A DNA stretch of 64,000 nucleotides, taken from the NCBI RefSeq assembly GCF_020360975.1, contig NW_025408668.1, positions 6,634,001 to 6,698,000 on the forward strand, read 5' to 3'. Position numbers and translations under genes: made by a program. This document shows, in pieces, positions 35,132 to 46,053 of the stretch; position 1 is the first letter of the stretch, and each line of letters opens with the position of its first letter. Source of the DNA: Hirsutella rhossiliensis (lineage: Eukaryota; Ascomycota; Sordariomycetes; Hypocreales; Ophiocordycipitaceae). The notes beneath the pieces are model-generated. The model ran no database searches and was not told the DNA's origin. It saw only the letters and a list, made by a program, of their open reading frames with translations.

Positions 35132-37081
35132 ATGGCTCCCGCCGTCGGTATCGATCTGGGTACCACGTACTCGTGCGTGGGTATCTTCCGCGAAGATCGC
35201 TGCGACATCATTGCCAATGACCAGGGCAACCGAACCACTCCCTCCTTCGTTGCCTTCACCGACACAGAGCGCCTGATTGGCGATGCCGCCAAGAACCAGG
35301 TCGCCATGAACCCCCACAACACCGTCTTCGACGCCAAGCGGTTGATCGGCCGCAAGTTCAGCGACGCCGAGGTGCAGGCCGACATGAAGCACTTTCCCTT
35401 CAAGATCATCGACAAGGGCGGCAAGCCCGTCATCGAGGTCGAGTTCAAGGGCGAGCAGAAGACATTTACCCCCGAGGAAATCTCCTCCATGGTCCTGACC
35501 AAGATGCGCGAGACGGCCGAGAGCTACCTCGGTGGCACCGTCAACAACGCCGTCGTCACCGTCCCTGCCTACTTCAACGACAGCCAACGCCAGGCCACCA
35601 AGGATGCCGGTCTCATCGCCGGCCTCAATGTCCTGCGTATCATCAACGAGCCTACTGCTGCTGCCATTGCCTACGGCTTGGACAAGAAGGTTGAGGGCGA
35701 GCGCAACGTCCTCATCTTCGACTTGGGCGGTGGCACCTTCGATGTCTCCCTCCTGACCATCGAGGAGGGCATCTTCGAGGTCAAGTCCACGGCTGGTGAC
35801 ACCCACTTGGGTGGTGAGGACTTTGACAACCGCCTTGTCAACCACTTCTGCAACGAGTTCAAGCGCAAGCACAAGAAGGATCTCTCCACCAATGCCCGTG
35901 CTCTGCGTCGTCTGCGAACTGCTTGCGAGCGTGCCAAGCGTACCCTCTCCTCGTCTGCCCAGACCTCGATTGAGATTGACTCTCTGTTCGAGGGTATCGA
36001 CTTCTACACCTCCATCACCCGGGCCCGCTTCGAGGAGCTCTGCCAGGATCTCTTCCGCTCCACCATCCAGCCCGTCGACCGCGTCCTTGCCGATGCCAAG
36101 ATCGACAAGAGCCTGGTCCACGAGATCGTCCTCGTCGGAGGCTCCACCCGCATTCCCCGCATCCAGAAGCTTATCACCGACTACTTCAACGGCAAGGAGC
36201 CCAACAAGTCCATCAACCCCGATGAGGCTGTTGCCTACGGTGCTGCCGTTCAGGCTGCCATCCTGTCTGGTGACACCTCGTCCAAGTCCACCAACGAGAT
36301 CCTGCTGCTCGACGTTGCACCTCTCTCGCTCGGCATTGAGACCGCTGGTGGCATGATGACCAAGCTCATTCCCCGCAACACCACCATCCCCACCAAGAAG
36401 TCCGAGGTCTTCTCTACCTTCTCCGACAACCAGCCTGGTGTGCTCATCCAGGTCTATGAGGGTGAGCGTCAGCGCACCAAGGACAACAACCTGCTCGGCA
36501 AGTTCGAGCTCACCGGCATCCCCCCTGCGCCTCGCGGTGTCCCGCAAATTGAGGTCACCTTCGACCTGGACGCCAACGGCATCATGAACGTCTCTGCCGT
36601 CGAGAAGGGCACTGGCAAGTCCAACAAGATTGTCATTACCAACGACAAGGGCCGTCTGTCCAAGGAGGACATTGAGCGCATGCTGGCTGATGCCGAGAAG
36701 TACAAGGAGGAGGATGAGGCAGAGGGCCGTCGCGTTGCTGCCAAGAACGGTCTGGAGTCGTACGCCTACTCTCTGCGCAACACTCTGTCCGACCCCAAGG
36801 TCGATGAGAAGATCGAGGCCGGCGACAAGGAAACCCTTAAGACCGAGATCGACAAGGTCGTTGCCTGGCTCGACGACAGCCAGCAGGCCACTCGTGAGGA
36901 GTACGAGGAGCACCAGAAGGAGCTGGAGGCCATTGCCAACCCCATCATGATGAAATTCTACGGCTCTGGCGGCGAGGGTGCTGGCATGCCCGGCGGCGCC
37001 CCTGGCGGCTTCCCCGGTGCCGGCGGCCCTGCCCCCGGAGCTGGCGGCGACGACGGTCCCACGGTCGAGGAGGTCGACTAA
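35132..37081 (+). CDS. hsp70: Cytosolic Hsp70 chaperone (SSA type)
   Basis: A single exon of 649 residues. It starts [19 protein letters not shown] and ends GPTVEEVD; the terminal EEVD docks TPR co-chaperones and marks the cytosolic/nuclear class. ATPase signatures are present: [22 protein letters not shown] and [16 protein letters not shown]. The Gly/Pro/Met-rich linker before EEVD is typical. It folds nascent and stressed proteins with J-proteins and exchange factors. Codons are strongly C-ending, indicating high expression. Absence of introns is notable beside its intron-bearing neighbours and suits a stress-induced gene, because splicing fails during heat shock. The start context (ACACACCATGGC) is strong. 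A full-length antisense open frame is a codon-bias artefact. Confidence 0.98.
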   Translation: MAPAVGIDLGTTYSCVGIFREDRCDIIANDQGNRTTPSFVAFTDTERLIGDAAKNQVAMNPHNTVFDAKRLIGRKFSDAEVQADMKHFPFKIIDKGGKPVIEVEFKGEQKTFTPEEISSMVLTKMRETAESYLGGTVNNAVVTVPAYFNDSQRQATKDAGLIAGLNVLRIINEPTAAAIAYGLDKKVEGERNVLIFDLGGGTFDVSLLTIEEGIFEVKSTAGDTHLGGEDFDNRLVNHFCNEFKRKHKKDLSTNARALRRLRTACERAKRTLSSSAQTSIEIDSLFEGIDFYTSITRARFEELCQDLFRSTIQPVDRVLADAKIDKSLVHEIVLVGGSTRIPRIQKLITDYFNGKEPNKSINPDEAVAYGAAVQAAILSGDTSSKSTNEILLLDVAPLSLGIETAGGMMTKLIPRNTTIPTKKSEVFSTFSDNQPGVLIQVYEGERQRTKDNNLLGKFELTGIPPAPRGVPQIEVTFDLDANGIMNVSAVEKGTGKSNKIVITNDKGRLSKEDIERMLADAEKYKEEDEAEGRRVAAKNGLESYAYSLRNTLSDPKVDEKIEAGDKETLKTEIDKVVAWLDDSQQATREEYEEHQKELEAIANPIMMKFYGSGGEGAGMPGGAPGGFPGAGGPAPGAGGDDGPTVEEVD

Positions 37082-37509
37082 ACTTGTTGATACCCTCACG
37101 TCTGTCCTGTCGCTCAAATTGGTAATGCGTTTACGATGCGGAGGCTTTTCCCGGGGTTCAGGAATTACGAGATGACTAGATTTTGCGTCTTGCGCTGCAT
37201 TTTACGGAAACGGGACAGGGAATCAAAAACTGGGCAAAAAGCCTGGATTGTGTATTTTAATGAGTTCTGGGAAATTCAAGTCATATAGAATTATGATGCA
37301 TTTAGACTGCAACCCTGACCGTGATTGACTCTGCCGCCTGGCCGGCTTCGGCTCCCAACCCACTGCCCACGGGTGCTGATTGATCTTGTTGGGCTGCGGT
37401 GAAATCCTTATCTTTGAAGAAAGCAATCATGTTCCTGGACGTAATAAAGTCATGTTACATGGTTGCAGAATGCCGAGTTGATATGGCTGGAAATAGCCTC
37501 AACACTCAC
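37082..37509. other. Convergent 3' region, Hsp70 / EMI1
   Basis: About 430 bp, AT-richer around 37240-37310, holding the 3' ends of both genes. No gene seen. Confidence 0.5.
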
Positions 37510-38238
37510 TCATGATGCTACCTCGCCGTACCCCAAGCCTTGCCGTATCTCCCTCCTCCTCCGAGCCTCCCTCCGGCGCCACTCGTCGTCACCAACCTCG
37601 GGCTCGTCGATGCGCTCAGAGAAAGCCGTGCCTGGCGAGACCTTTTGCGTGCGGCTCTCCCAAATGTCCTCGCTACTGGGCTTTTGGGGGCCATACTTTG
37701 CATACTCCTTATTCCGATAGTGTTGACGAATCATACTCTCCTTGAGCTCGCCAGTGTAGGACTTTGTGCGCATGCAAAACCAAAAGTCGTCCCAGTGCTC
37801 GGAGCAGGAGCGCATGGAGCCGTAGCGGTAGACGGAGTTGAACTGCCCGCCCATTGAGTTGCAGGCCCAAGCGAGATCAAAGGCCTGGCGGCATGACATT
37901 TCGGTGGGGAGGAGGGATTCGGCGAGGGCATCGCGGGGAGGTGCCGGGGCGGGAGGAGTGGCTGATTTGGGGGCGGCCTTGAGAGACAGCCATGACGCTA
38001 TGGTTGATGGTGATGATGATGAGGTGGAGTCGGAGTCGGAGTCTTGTCGTGACGCAGGGGTTGGAGGGGGCTCATTGCTAGAGGTATTGTCGGCGTCGGT
38101 CTTGAAGAGGTCGAAGAACTTTTGGATCTCTGGGTCGACGGGCTCGTTGGGCGCTGCGTTCTGGGCCGGGTCGGGTTTGGGGAGGGATTGCGGCTGCGTG
38201 GGAGCCGTGGGCGATGGCGATGCCCAAAGCCAGCCCAT
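37510..38238 (-). CDS. emi1: EMI1-like twin CX9C protein (DUF3128 family)
   Basis: Single exon, 242 residues. The conserved part (residues ~113-160) has two CX9C motifs: C116/C126 and C145/C155, in MSCRQAFDLAWAC and SCSEHWDDFWFC. This pattern is typical of small proteins oxidised by Mia40 in the mitochondrial intermembrane space. Yeast Emi1 is needed for early meiotic gene induction and normal mitochondrial function. The first ~110 residues are Pro/Ser/Asp-rich and disordered, and the C-terminus is Arg-rich and helical. It is divergently transcribed from YME2 across 447 bp. Confidence 0.85.
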   Translation of the reverse strand: MGWLWASPSPTAPTQPQSLPKPDPAQNAAPNEPVDPEIQKFFDLFKTDADNTSSNEPPPTPASRQDSDSDSTSSSSPSTIASWLSLKAAPKSATPPAPAPPRDALAESLLPTEMSCRQAFDLAWACNSMGGQFNSVYRYGSMRSCSEHWDDFWFCMRTKSYTGELKESMIRQHYRNKEYAKYGPQKPSSEDIWESRTQKVSPGTAFSERIDEPEVGDDEWRRREARRRREIRQGLGYGEVAS

Positions 38239-38685
38239 TGCGACTGGTGTTTTTTCGATGGTATGCTGTAACTACTGTTTGATCTCAAGAAGGGAAGAGA
38301 GCTCGTGTCGTGGGTGGGCGTGCGGGCTGGAGCAGGTATTCGTGGTATTGCGGGGGTTGAGAGTAGTTACGCGTAGATAGAGAAAGTAGTCTTGACAGTG
38401 AGGGGACGGACCAAGTCGTCATGATCCGTGTCTCGTGATGGCTGCAGGCTGAATGTGTTGTGTCCAATGAGACGATGCATCGAAAAGCACTTTTTTTGGG
38501 CATGGGCAAGCTGCTGGAGGCGGATAAATAGATTTGCCATCATCCGCCACTGACGCTTGTCCATGCTCCTCCAGGGACGACCAATGACCTCATAGGCCAC
38601 CAATTACAGCTGTGCGACAACAAGGACCAGCGTTTCCTCTTCTGCCGAGCCTGTGCACGTCCATGTCGCGCACATACACAGCGAC
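38239..38685. promoter_or_regulatory. Shared divergent promoter of EMI1 and YME2
   Basis: 447 bp between the two start codons on opposite strands; no gene fits inside. Both products are predicted mitochondrial, so common regulation is plausible but unproven. Confidence 0.5.
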
Positions 38686-41363
38686 ATGATTGCGATGCGA
38701 GGCTCTGCCTCTCTATCAAGTCGGCCGGGCGTGCGAACCTCGATTTCCTCGAGCCAACCATGCGTCTGGGCCAGCGCGACAGCTCGTCGGCGAGCCCGCC
38801 TTGGTCTTGCGCATCGAGCATGGGAGAGCACGTCGTCCATTGCGGAGGAGAAGGAGAGCGGGCGCTTTTCCGTAAAGCCCAATGAGTCGCTCTTGTTCTT
38901 TGATAGTAAGAAACCGCCAACATCTGCTTCACATAGCCGTTGCCTAGTACGCTGACCTTGACCCGTGCAGACCTTTTCCCAATCAGGCTGAGTGCCGTGC
39001 TCAGGATCTGGTCGGATACGGACCGGGACCTGGCCGATTTGCTCAAGCGATTCGACAACTCGACCCTGGGCATCCTGGACCCCATTCGGCTGGTCAAGAG
39101 GGCGATTCCGGCCGACATTCCGCTCAAGGTGACGGAGATTCTGCCGCGGCTCAAGGATGGCGGAGCCTATGTCAAGGTGCAGTACGATGCGAGCGTGAGC
39201 CCGTCAGACATTGAAGGTGAGGAGGCGTGGTGCCCATGCGCTTTGTTTGCACCCGTGTTTGCTAACAACCGGCATCTAGGCACGCTGCAGCGCAAGCTCC
39301 AGCAGCAGCCGCTCAAGCCCTGGTTCAGCCCGTTTCGAGGCATCAAGGCTCGCTTGGTGCGCGGGACTCCCTGGCTCGAAGATCTTCATAGGTTTCCGGC
39401 GCCCCTCCTCAAGGTCGACTTTGTGCCCTCGACGCCGGGGGCCACTCCCGTAGAGTTATCCGAGGAGACTCTGTACAGTCTATTTCGCAAATACGGCAAG
39501 ATTGCCGACATACTGCCCCAGCCGTGGGACTCCAAGGAGACGCCGCGGTTTGCGCAAATCGGCTTCCCACGGGTACGCGACGCCATCATGGCGCGCAATT
39601 GCCTGCACGGCTTCGTCGTGACCGAGGCCATGGGCGGCGGCAAGGACGGCACGGTACTGCGGCTCTCGTACGTCAGGCGCGTCAAGGCGCATAGCATTTG
39701 GAACTGGTTGACGAGCCACCCGCGCATAGTAATACCCATTCTGGCCGCTCTTCTGGCCGGAGCGTCCGTTATGATTTTTGATCCCATCCGCAAGTTCTTC
39801 ATCAAAGCCCACATCCAGCACTCTCTGCGCTTCACTGAGTCACGAATCTACAAGTGGTTCAAATCGCAGACGGACGGCTTCACCTTTGGCCGCAAGAAAG
39901 AGCTCGGGGGGGGGTTGAGCACCGTTTGGAATCACCGCCGCGACGCCATCGGCCAGCTCCAGGGTTGGCTGGACGGGAGCTCCGATAATTTTATCGTCGT
40001 TACAGGCCCTCGGGGTTCGGGCAAAGCCGAGATGGTGTTGGACCAGTCGCTCGCAGGGCGCCAGAACGTGCTTGTGATTGACTGCAGGCCCATCGTGGAC
40101 GCCAGCGGCGAGGCGGGCACCATCAAACGACTTGGAGGCGCAGTCGGATACCGCCCGATATTCTCGTGGGCTAACAGCACGAGCAGCATGATTGACCTCG
40201 CCGTGCAGGGCACGACGGGCGTCAAGGCCGGCTTCTCGGAAACGCTGGAGTCCCAGATCAGCAAGATCCTGCACACGACTGCCGCCGCTCTCAAGGACGT
40301 GGCTCTCTCGGGCCGCTCGAGCAAGGACAAGGACGCCGCCCTCTCCGAAGACGCGTTCCTTGAGGCGCATCCGGAGCGGAAGCCCATCATCGTCATCGAC
40401 AACTTTCTGCACAAGAATGACGAGAAGTCGATTGTCTATGAAAAAATTGCCGACTGGGCAGCGTCCTTGGTGCAGAACAATATCTGTCACGTCATCTTCC
40501 TCACAAGCGATACGGCCTACTCCAAGCCCCTGTCAAAGGTGATGCCCGACCGGGTCTTCCGGACCATCTCGCTTGACGACCTTGATTCCTCGGCCGCCAA
40601 GAACTTTGTCGTCAACAGACTACAGGATGACCAGCGGCTCGAGGCCGAGGCGGGTGAGGAAAAGGGTGAGAAGCAGCAGTCGCAGTTCAACTTGGCCGAG
40701 CTCGACAAGTGCATCGAGACGTTGGGTGGCCGCTTGACGGACCTGGAGTTCCTCTCGCGGCGGATAAAGGCCGGGCAGCGCCCCCAGCAGGCCGTGGACG
40801 AGATTGTGGAGGAGAGCGCGACAGACATTGTCAAGATGTTCCTGCTGCCCAAGACGGGCGAGACTGAGCAGAAGTGGTCGGCCGAACAGGCGTGGCACCT
40901 GGTCAAGTCGCTGGCCGAGTCCCCCTCGCTGCGCTACAACCAGGTGCTCCTCTGCCCGGCGTTTTCGGCATCGACGACGCCGTCGGCGGCCAGCGGGGAG
41001 GCGGCGCTCGAGGCGCTGGCCGGGGCCGAGCTTATCTCGCTCAAGTCGCGGCAGGGGCGGCCGCAGCAGATCCGGGCGGGCAAGCCGCTGTACCAGGCGG
41101 CCTTTGCGCGGCTGGTGGGCGACAGGGTGCTGCGGGCCAAGATGGACCTGGCGGTGCTGAGCGAGATAGTGAAAGTCGAAGCGCGCGGCATCGACGCAGC
41201 CGAGACGGAGCTGGCCCTCCTCGGCTCCTTGCCGCGGCAGACAGGCGAGACGGCGGGGCGGGCGACGTACCTGCTTGCCAAGCTCGACGCGGCGCAGCGC
41301 AAGATCACCGAGCTGGAGCGGGAGATGGGTGCGCTGAAGAAGGTGCTCAACGAGGAGTACTGA
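38686..41363 (+). CDS. yme2: Mitochondrial escape protein 2 (YME2/RNA12)
   Basis: Exons 38686-38905, 38971-39216 and 39280-41363 give 849 residues (yeast Yme2 is 850). The first ~45 residues are rich in Arg, Ser and Ala without acidic residues, fitting a mitochondrial presequence. LLFFDNLFPIRLS across intron 1 and LDPIRLVKRAIPADIPLKVTEI are family hallmarks. An RRM-like region follows, then a transmembrane segment near residues 304-322 (VIPILAALLAGASVMIF), then a P-loop (GPRGSGK near 397), and a C-terminal coiled coil. It is an inner-membrane protein affecting mtDNA nucleoid structure and escape. Intron 2 (63 nt) is in phase and stop-free, but GTGAGG, GCTAAC and CTAG are all present and the spliced DIEGTLQRKL is expected. 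Two ATGs (38686, 38695) could start the protein. Confidence 0.93.
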
Positions 41364-41827
41364 GCTGCTGCTTGTGGCTGAAGGACGGGGGCAAGGAGCT
41401 TGGACTTGCTGTACCCGGACGGACGGCAAGGTCCTTGAACAGATGAGATGAGTAGTAACTTATAACGAGCAGTCAAACGAGCAGTCAAACGAGCAGAGCA
41501 TGGCGGGCAAGATGGTTGGTTCTGGCCTTCGCAGCCGTGAATCACAAAGCTTGAAGCCTCATCAAGAGTGAATCACGCTGGCAGCGATGACATGAGCACA
41601 TCGTCCTGTTCCTTCTGCAACGTAAAGAAGCTCCCTCCTCCTTGATCAGCTTGTTTTCCTCTCCCCACCTTTCCTAGCATCGAGGCTTTCCTCCTGCTAC
41701 ATGGTAGGTCTGGGTGCCATGCGTCCACGACAAGCAAGTCTCGGACGGTGAGTAGCCCCTATCTACACCAAAGAGTCGATTCTGACGGAAAGGACAATAT
41801 CAGTATATCGGATTTTCTTCAGTCAAA
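41364..41827. other. Intergenic region 3' of YME2
   Basis: The 3' flank of YME2 followed by sequence without any supportable gene. A short direct repeat (GAGCAGTCAAAC, twice) occurs near 41466-41490. Confidence 0.45.
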
Positions 41828-42667
41828 ATGCCCCTGGAAGTGTTCAGCAGCTCCGACGCGTCGGTCAGCAACGTCCCGGCGGGCGACTCTTCCCCCGTCG
41901 CGACGAGAGAAGAGCTCTTGGCCAAAGCCGCAGCCGAATCCCGCGAACAGGAATCCCAGGCCGCAAAGTACAAGGACAATAGCGTCCGGCATGTGCCAGC
42001 AAGGACTTGACGCGCCACGTCGAGACTTGCATCAATGGCTTCACCCCTCGAGGCTAAGAGATTGCTGCAACATGGAGCGTTCCTCGTCGAGAGCCTGACC
42101 GGCATACCTGCGGTCAATCCGAACTGGCGTCAGCCGCTCAGAAAATGCGTAATACGTTCGCTTGTACGAAGTATACACACACGAAATGGACAAGATCGAT
42201 GTGCCGGCTACGGTGAACCAAGTACCAGGCACCCATGGAAGCATCATAAACATCAGATGACGCACCGAGCTACGGACGTACAACGTTGCCCAAACGTCCC
42301 CGCCGCAATGCCGACACATGATCCCGCTTATACTGCTCTACTTCGTGTGTACTCGGTGGCTATAAATCACGCCCTCGTTCCCAATGTCGACCTCGAAGAA
42401 GCCCCAGATGGAAACGCACAGGACCGTCGCCAAAGCGTCGACCTTGTCTCCAGCCGGAGGAAGTCGCCGCAATCAAGGTCCTCGTCGGTGCCAACGTCAA
42501 GCAGCGAGGGCATTACAGCCGGCATTATAGACGGCGTCATAGACAGCATCACAGTCATAGCAGGCTATAACGGCTATAAGGGCATCCTAGCTACCCAATT
42601 CGAGTCAGGCCAGCTTAAGGCGGCTCAACGCAAGCGTTCGAAGGCGCCGGGGGCGCGACGAGATTAA
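41828..42667 (+). pseudogene. Decayed gene with a C2H2-like fragment
   Basis: Coding-like sequence continues through successive frames rather than one. From 41828 an ATG in good context opens MPLEVFSSSD and continues EELLAKAAAESREQ to about 41975. In a shifted frame follows CASKDLTRHVETCINGFTPR, whose H and C spacing resembles the second half of a C2H2 zinc finger. In another frame, near 42049, EAKRLLQHGAFLVES and PAVNPNWRQPL continue it. The Arg-Glu junction around CCTCGAGGCTAAG reads as a small deletion. After a non-coding-looking stretch, AYTALLRVYSVAINHALVPN (near 42330) and a Ser-rich tail follow. I read this as a frameshifted relic of a fungus-specific gene. A multi-exon gene with unusual introns is the alternative. 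No function is assigned. Confidence 0.45.
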
Positions 42668-43930
42668 TGAACTTGGCCGCAGCCCGCGGTCTCTCGCAGC
42701 GTCACAATAAAGATCGTTAGCTCGAGGAAATATAAGGGGAAGGGGATCAAGAGGAGGACGCGGCAGGAGGGGCGCGCCGCCGGCTTCGTGAGGCGTTGGA
42801 GGGATCGTTGAGTCGGCGCGTCGGCGGCCGCCGCCGATATAGCCGTAGAGGCCAGAGGGGCCGGATCGATTGGCGGGCCGATTGTTGCAACTTCGAGCTG
42901 AAGGCTCGGAAATGCGTTATTTGAGCGAATTGAGAGGCATGCGTTATGTGGCTAAAAGTGCGTTGTGTGTGTATGGGCGGGTGCGGGCATTTGGGCGGTA
43001 CCGTTACCTGCCATGCGCGGCCGCTACAAATAGACGGGGCGGGCTGGCGTTGTTGGTATGTATCTCAAAAATGGGGCGAATGTGCAAATAGCAATACTCA
43101 AAATATTAACCGGATTATTATAAAATATAGATCCTAAAAACCCCCTACAGGCAGGCCGCGAAGAGATAGCAGCAGGGCGGGCCCACGGCCGTAAGACTAA
43201 TAGTTCCCCGCAAAAGGAGAGGTATATGGCGCTAGAAGTGCAAAAACTCTACTGGGAATAGGCACTCGATGCTTGGCCAACCGGCAGGAGACACTATTCT
43301 GTTTCCAGGAAAAAGCGTGTATGGAAATCCACCAGCGAGATAACTCGGCCAACTTGCACAGACGAAGCCAGCGTCACGGAGCTGAAGACGAATCATCTTG
43401 GCCAAACCACGCATCGGATCTCACTGATGGCCAAGGAGTACCCTGTGTCCGAGATGGCCAAAAGCCACAAGGCCGTCCAGCCTTTTTTGCATTATCTGAC
43501 TCGGAGAAAGGAACCGACGTAACGGGAGAGGGACCAAAGCACTTGTTAGTCTCGTCCAGCACGCGCGAGCCGCACTCCATGCCCGCTGCCGACGCATTCG
43601 GTTCCCCTTCCTGCAAGGCTCCTGCTTGACCCGTGTCAAAGAGTAACGACAAACAGTCCTTCCCCTTCCCTACCATTCTTGCCGCCACATGATGCCAAGG
43701 GACGTCGTGAGCAAGACGGGAGGAAGAGTAGGTAGGGTGTGTGACAGAGACAGCGGGAGAGGAAGGAAAAGGCGTAAATCCACAATCATGTACAACCTCC
43801 GAGGCCACCTTGGCTGACATCCCTTACTGTGACAATCTGTTCTCCCACGTAATCTCGGAAGGAGAACAACGAGACGACAATAAGGTTGGCGAGGAAAAGA
43901 AACAAGGAGAGGAAAAGGGGGGGAGGGCCT
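42668..43930. other. Anomalous intergenic stretch between the relic and CENP-C
   Basis: 42668-43010 is GC-rich with CGG/GCC runs, 43080-43140 is conspicuously A/T-rich, and 43140-43230 carries several stop codons in every frame. This is unlike the flanking genes. It could be degraded mobile DNA, but no domain, terminal repeat or target duplication is visible. 43260-43930 contains the CENP-C 3' flank; a 148-codon minus-strand frame there has no domain and is not called. Confidence 0.35.
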
Positions 43931-46053
43931 TTAGTACCCGAGCGCCATCGTCGACTGCTCTGGCGACTCATTGGGCTGAGGTGCCTGGATCTCGCACGCC
44001 TGCGAGAAGAAGATGCGGGCGGGATTGTCGTAGTCGTTGGTGATGCTGTAGTAGTTTCCTGTGCGCAAGAGAGGGCCGTCAGCCGTCGAGGCCGCGGCGC
44101 GTCAAAGGGGAGGGGGAGAGTGACAAGAGACTCACCTCGGGGGACAAACCACATGCCGCCGGCCGATATGCGAAACTGGGCCTCGTTGATGGTGACGAGC
44201 ACCTTGCCGTAGTGCACGAAAAAGACCATGTGCATCTTGCGCGAGTTCTTGGGCCGCTTCTCGGACCCGGGCGGCAGGTCGACGACGCCGGCGCCCATAA
44301 AGGGCATGGTCAGCGTCTTTGCGAAGCGAAAGGTGGCGTCCTTGATGTCCGACGTCTGGATCGCGTCGGCCGAGATGGCGACGCGGTCGTCCATGACCTG
44401 CACCGGCTCGTCGTCGGCCGGCGGGTGCTCCTCGTGCTCGGGCTCCCACAGCACAATCTCGCCCGTCACCGTGCCTGGGTTCATCTCCCACTCCTCCAGC
44501 TCCTCGTCGTCGTCCACGGCCTGCTTGCTGCCGCTGCCGGCCGTGGCCTTGGCGCGCGTCTTGCTCCGCGGCGCGCGCTTCGACGGCGGCGCATCGGGCG
44601 CCACGCGCACCACCTCCTTGATCGAGGGCAGCACAAAGTCGCCCCCGTGGAACATGTCGCTCTGCTCCTCGTCTTCCCGGATGACCTGCTCGCCGCGCCA
44701 GTAGGCAACTGGTCGGTACGAGTGCCGGCCCGACCGCGTCTGCGTCACGCCGTCGGCATCGCGACGAACCGAGACGAGGCCGCGCGACTTGGGCATGGGC
44801 GGGCCACGCTGCAGGGCCATGAAGGACGCCTCGCCCGTCTCTTCCTCGGCACCCCTTTCCTTTGCTTTTCGGCCAAGTCTGCCTCTCGGCTTGGGCTTGT
44901 TGTTGTCTGCCTTTGCTTGAGCTTCTGCCGTCGTCTTTGCCGTGACTGGCGCCTTGGCCGAGTTGCTCGTCTTTGCCGCCGCCGACGCTTTCGGGGCCAC
45001 GGGGCCCTGTGTGCGCTGCCGTTTCGGTTGCCTGGGCTCGTCGTCGTCGTCGGCCTCGGCTCCTTGTTCTTGCTCTGCGCCATCTACGCCGTCACCACCA
45101 GTCGAGTTCCTAAGTGAACGTCGTTTCTTGGCCGGCTGGCTCTTTTGGGTTCCCTGCTTCTGGCGATCCTCGCGTTGTGGACGCCCTCTGCCCCGCCGAA
45201 CAGGTGGCTCGTCCTCTTCTTGCTCCTCTTCTGCTAGATCCTCAGATATGGACGGTTGGGGAGGCTCAGGCTCGTCATCATGGTCGTCGCTGCCGCCGCT
45301 CATAGCGTCAATCATCTGCAGGGATTCCTCCACCATGTCCCCGACGTCCAGATCAGCGTGGCCACTCAGGATCGAGTCCTCTTCCGCAATGTCCCTTGTC
45401 GAGCCGTTGACGCCATTGAGCTTGCCATTGGCGCCCCCGAGTTTCGACTTTGCGGCCCTAGCGTTAAAGTCGAGCCTCCGCGTCACCGTGGCATCGCGAT
45501 CCTCGGCGCCGACGGAGCCCCGCGCGGGAGAGGAGAGGCGCTCAATGTGCGGGTTCTTACGCGCAGCGGAGTTGAGGTTCGTCTTGAGCGGGGATCGGCT
45601 TCTGGGGATGGGATACTTGATGTCGCGCTGGTTCTTAAGCAGGGTTCGAGGCCCGGGCCCGGCACCTGGAGCGCCAAGTGTCAGCCATTCCGTCTCGCAG
45701 TGATGATGGACGCGCGCGAGGTGACGCACTGGAGGCTATATCCATGTCCTCGCTGCCAGAGTCGTCGGCGCCGCCGTTGGCTGAGGCGGCGGCTTTTTGC
45801 GGCGACGAGAAGATGGCCTCGAGGGGCTGCATGCCGTGCTCGTCGCGCTCTCCGCCATCGGGCAGGAAGACGCCGGTTTTCCTACAAGAAAACCCGGGCC
45901 ATTAGAGCCCTGTCATGGGAGTCGTTGCGCAAGCAATGCGCGCGAGTCGAGCCAACGCTGGTGCGAAAAGCGGTAAACCTACCGGCCACGGACTCCCAGC
46001 TCATGAAAGGCCTGCGGCTCAGAGGCCTCGCCGCGCCTCGCCCGCGGAGCCAT
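43931..46053 (-). CDS. mif2: Inner kinetochore protein CENP-C (Mif2/Cnp3)
   Basis: Exons 46053-45983, 45881-45730, 45665-44136 and 44058-43931 give 626 residues. The N-terminus (FHELGVRGRKTGVFLP, then DEHGMQPLEAIFSSPQK) matches the Mif2 N-terminal region, which contacts the outer kinetochore. Disordered acidic and basic stretches follow, including an AT-hook-like RRGRGRPQ. The CENP-C motif RSGRHSYRPVAYWRGE lies near residues 383-400 and binds the CENP-A nucleosome tail. The C-terminal cupin dimerisation domain (MHMVFFVHYGKVLVTINE, then MWFVPRGNYYSITND) ends the protein. Introns are 101, 64 and 77 nt. The protein links centromeric chromatin to the Mis12/Ndc80 machinery. It is divergent from RNase H2A with 553 bp between starts. 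Confidence 0.93.

Noticed and set aside
35108..37117. 669-codon antisense open frame covering all of Hsp70
   Set aside because: Strong C-ending codon bias in Hsp70 removes antisense stops. Long antisense frames over hsp70 genes are a known artefact, and this one has no domain of its own.
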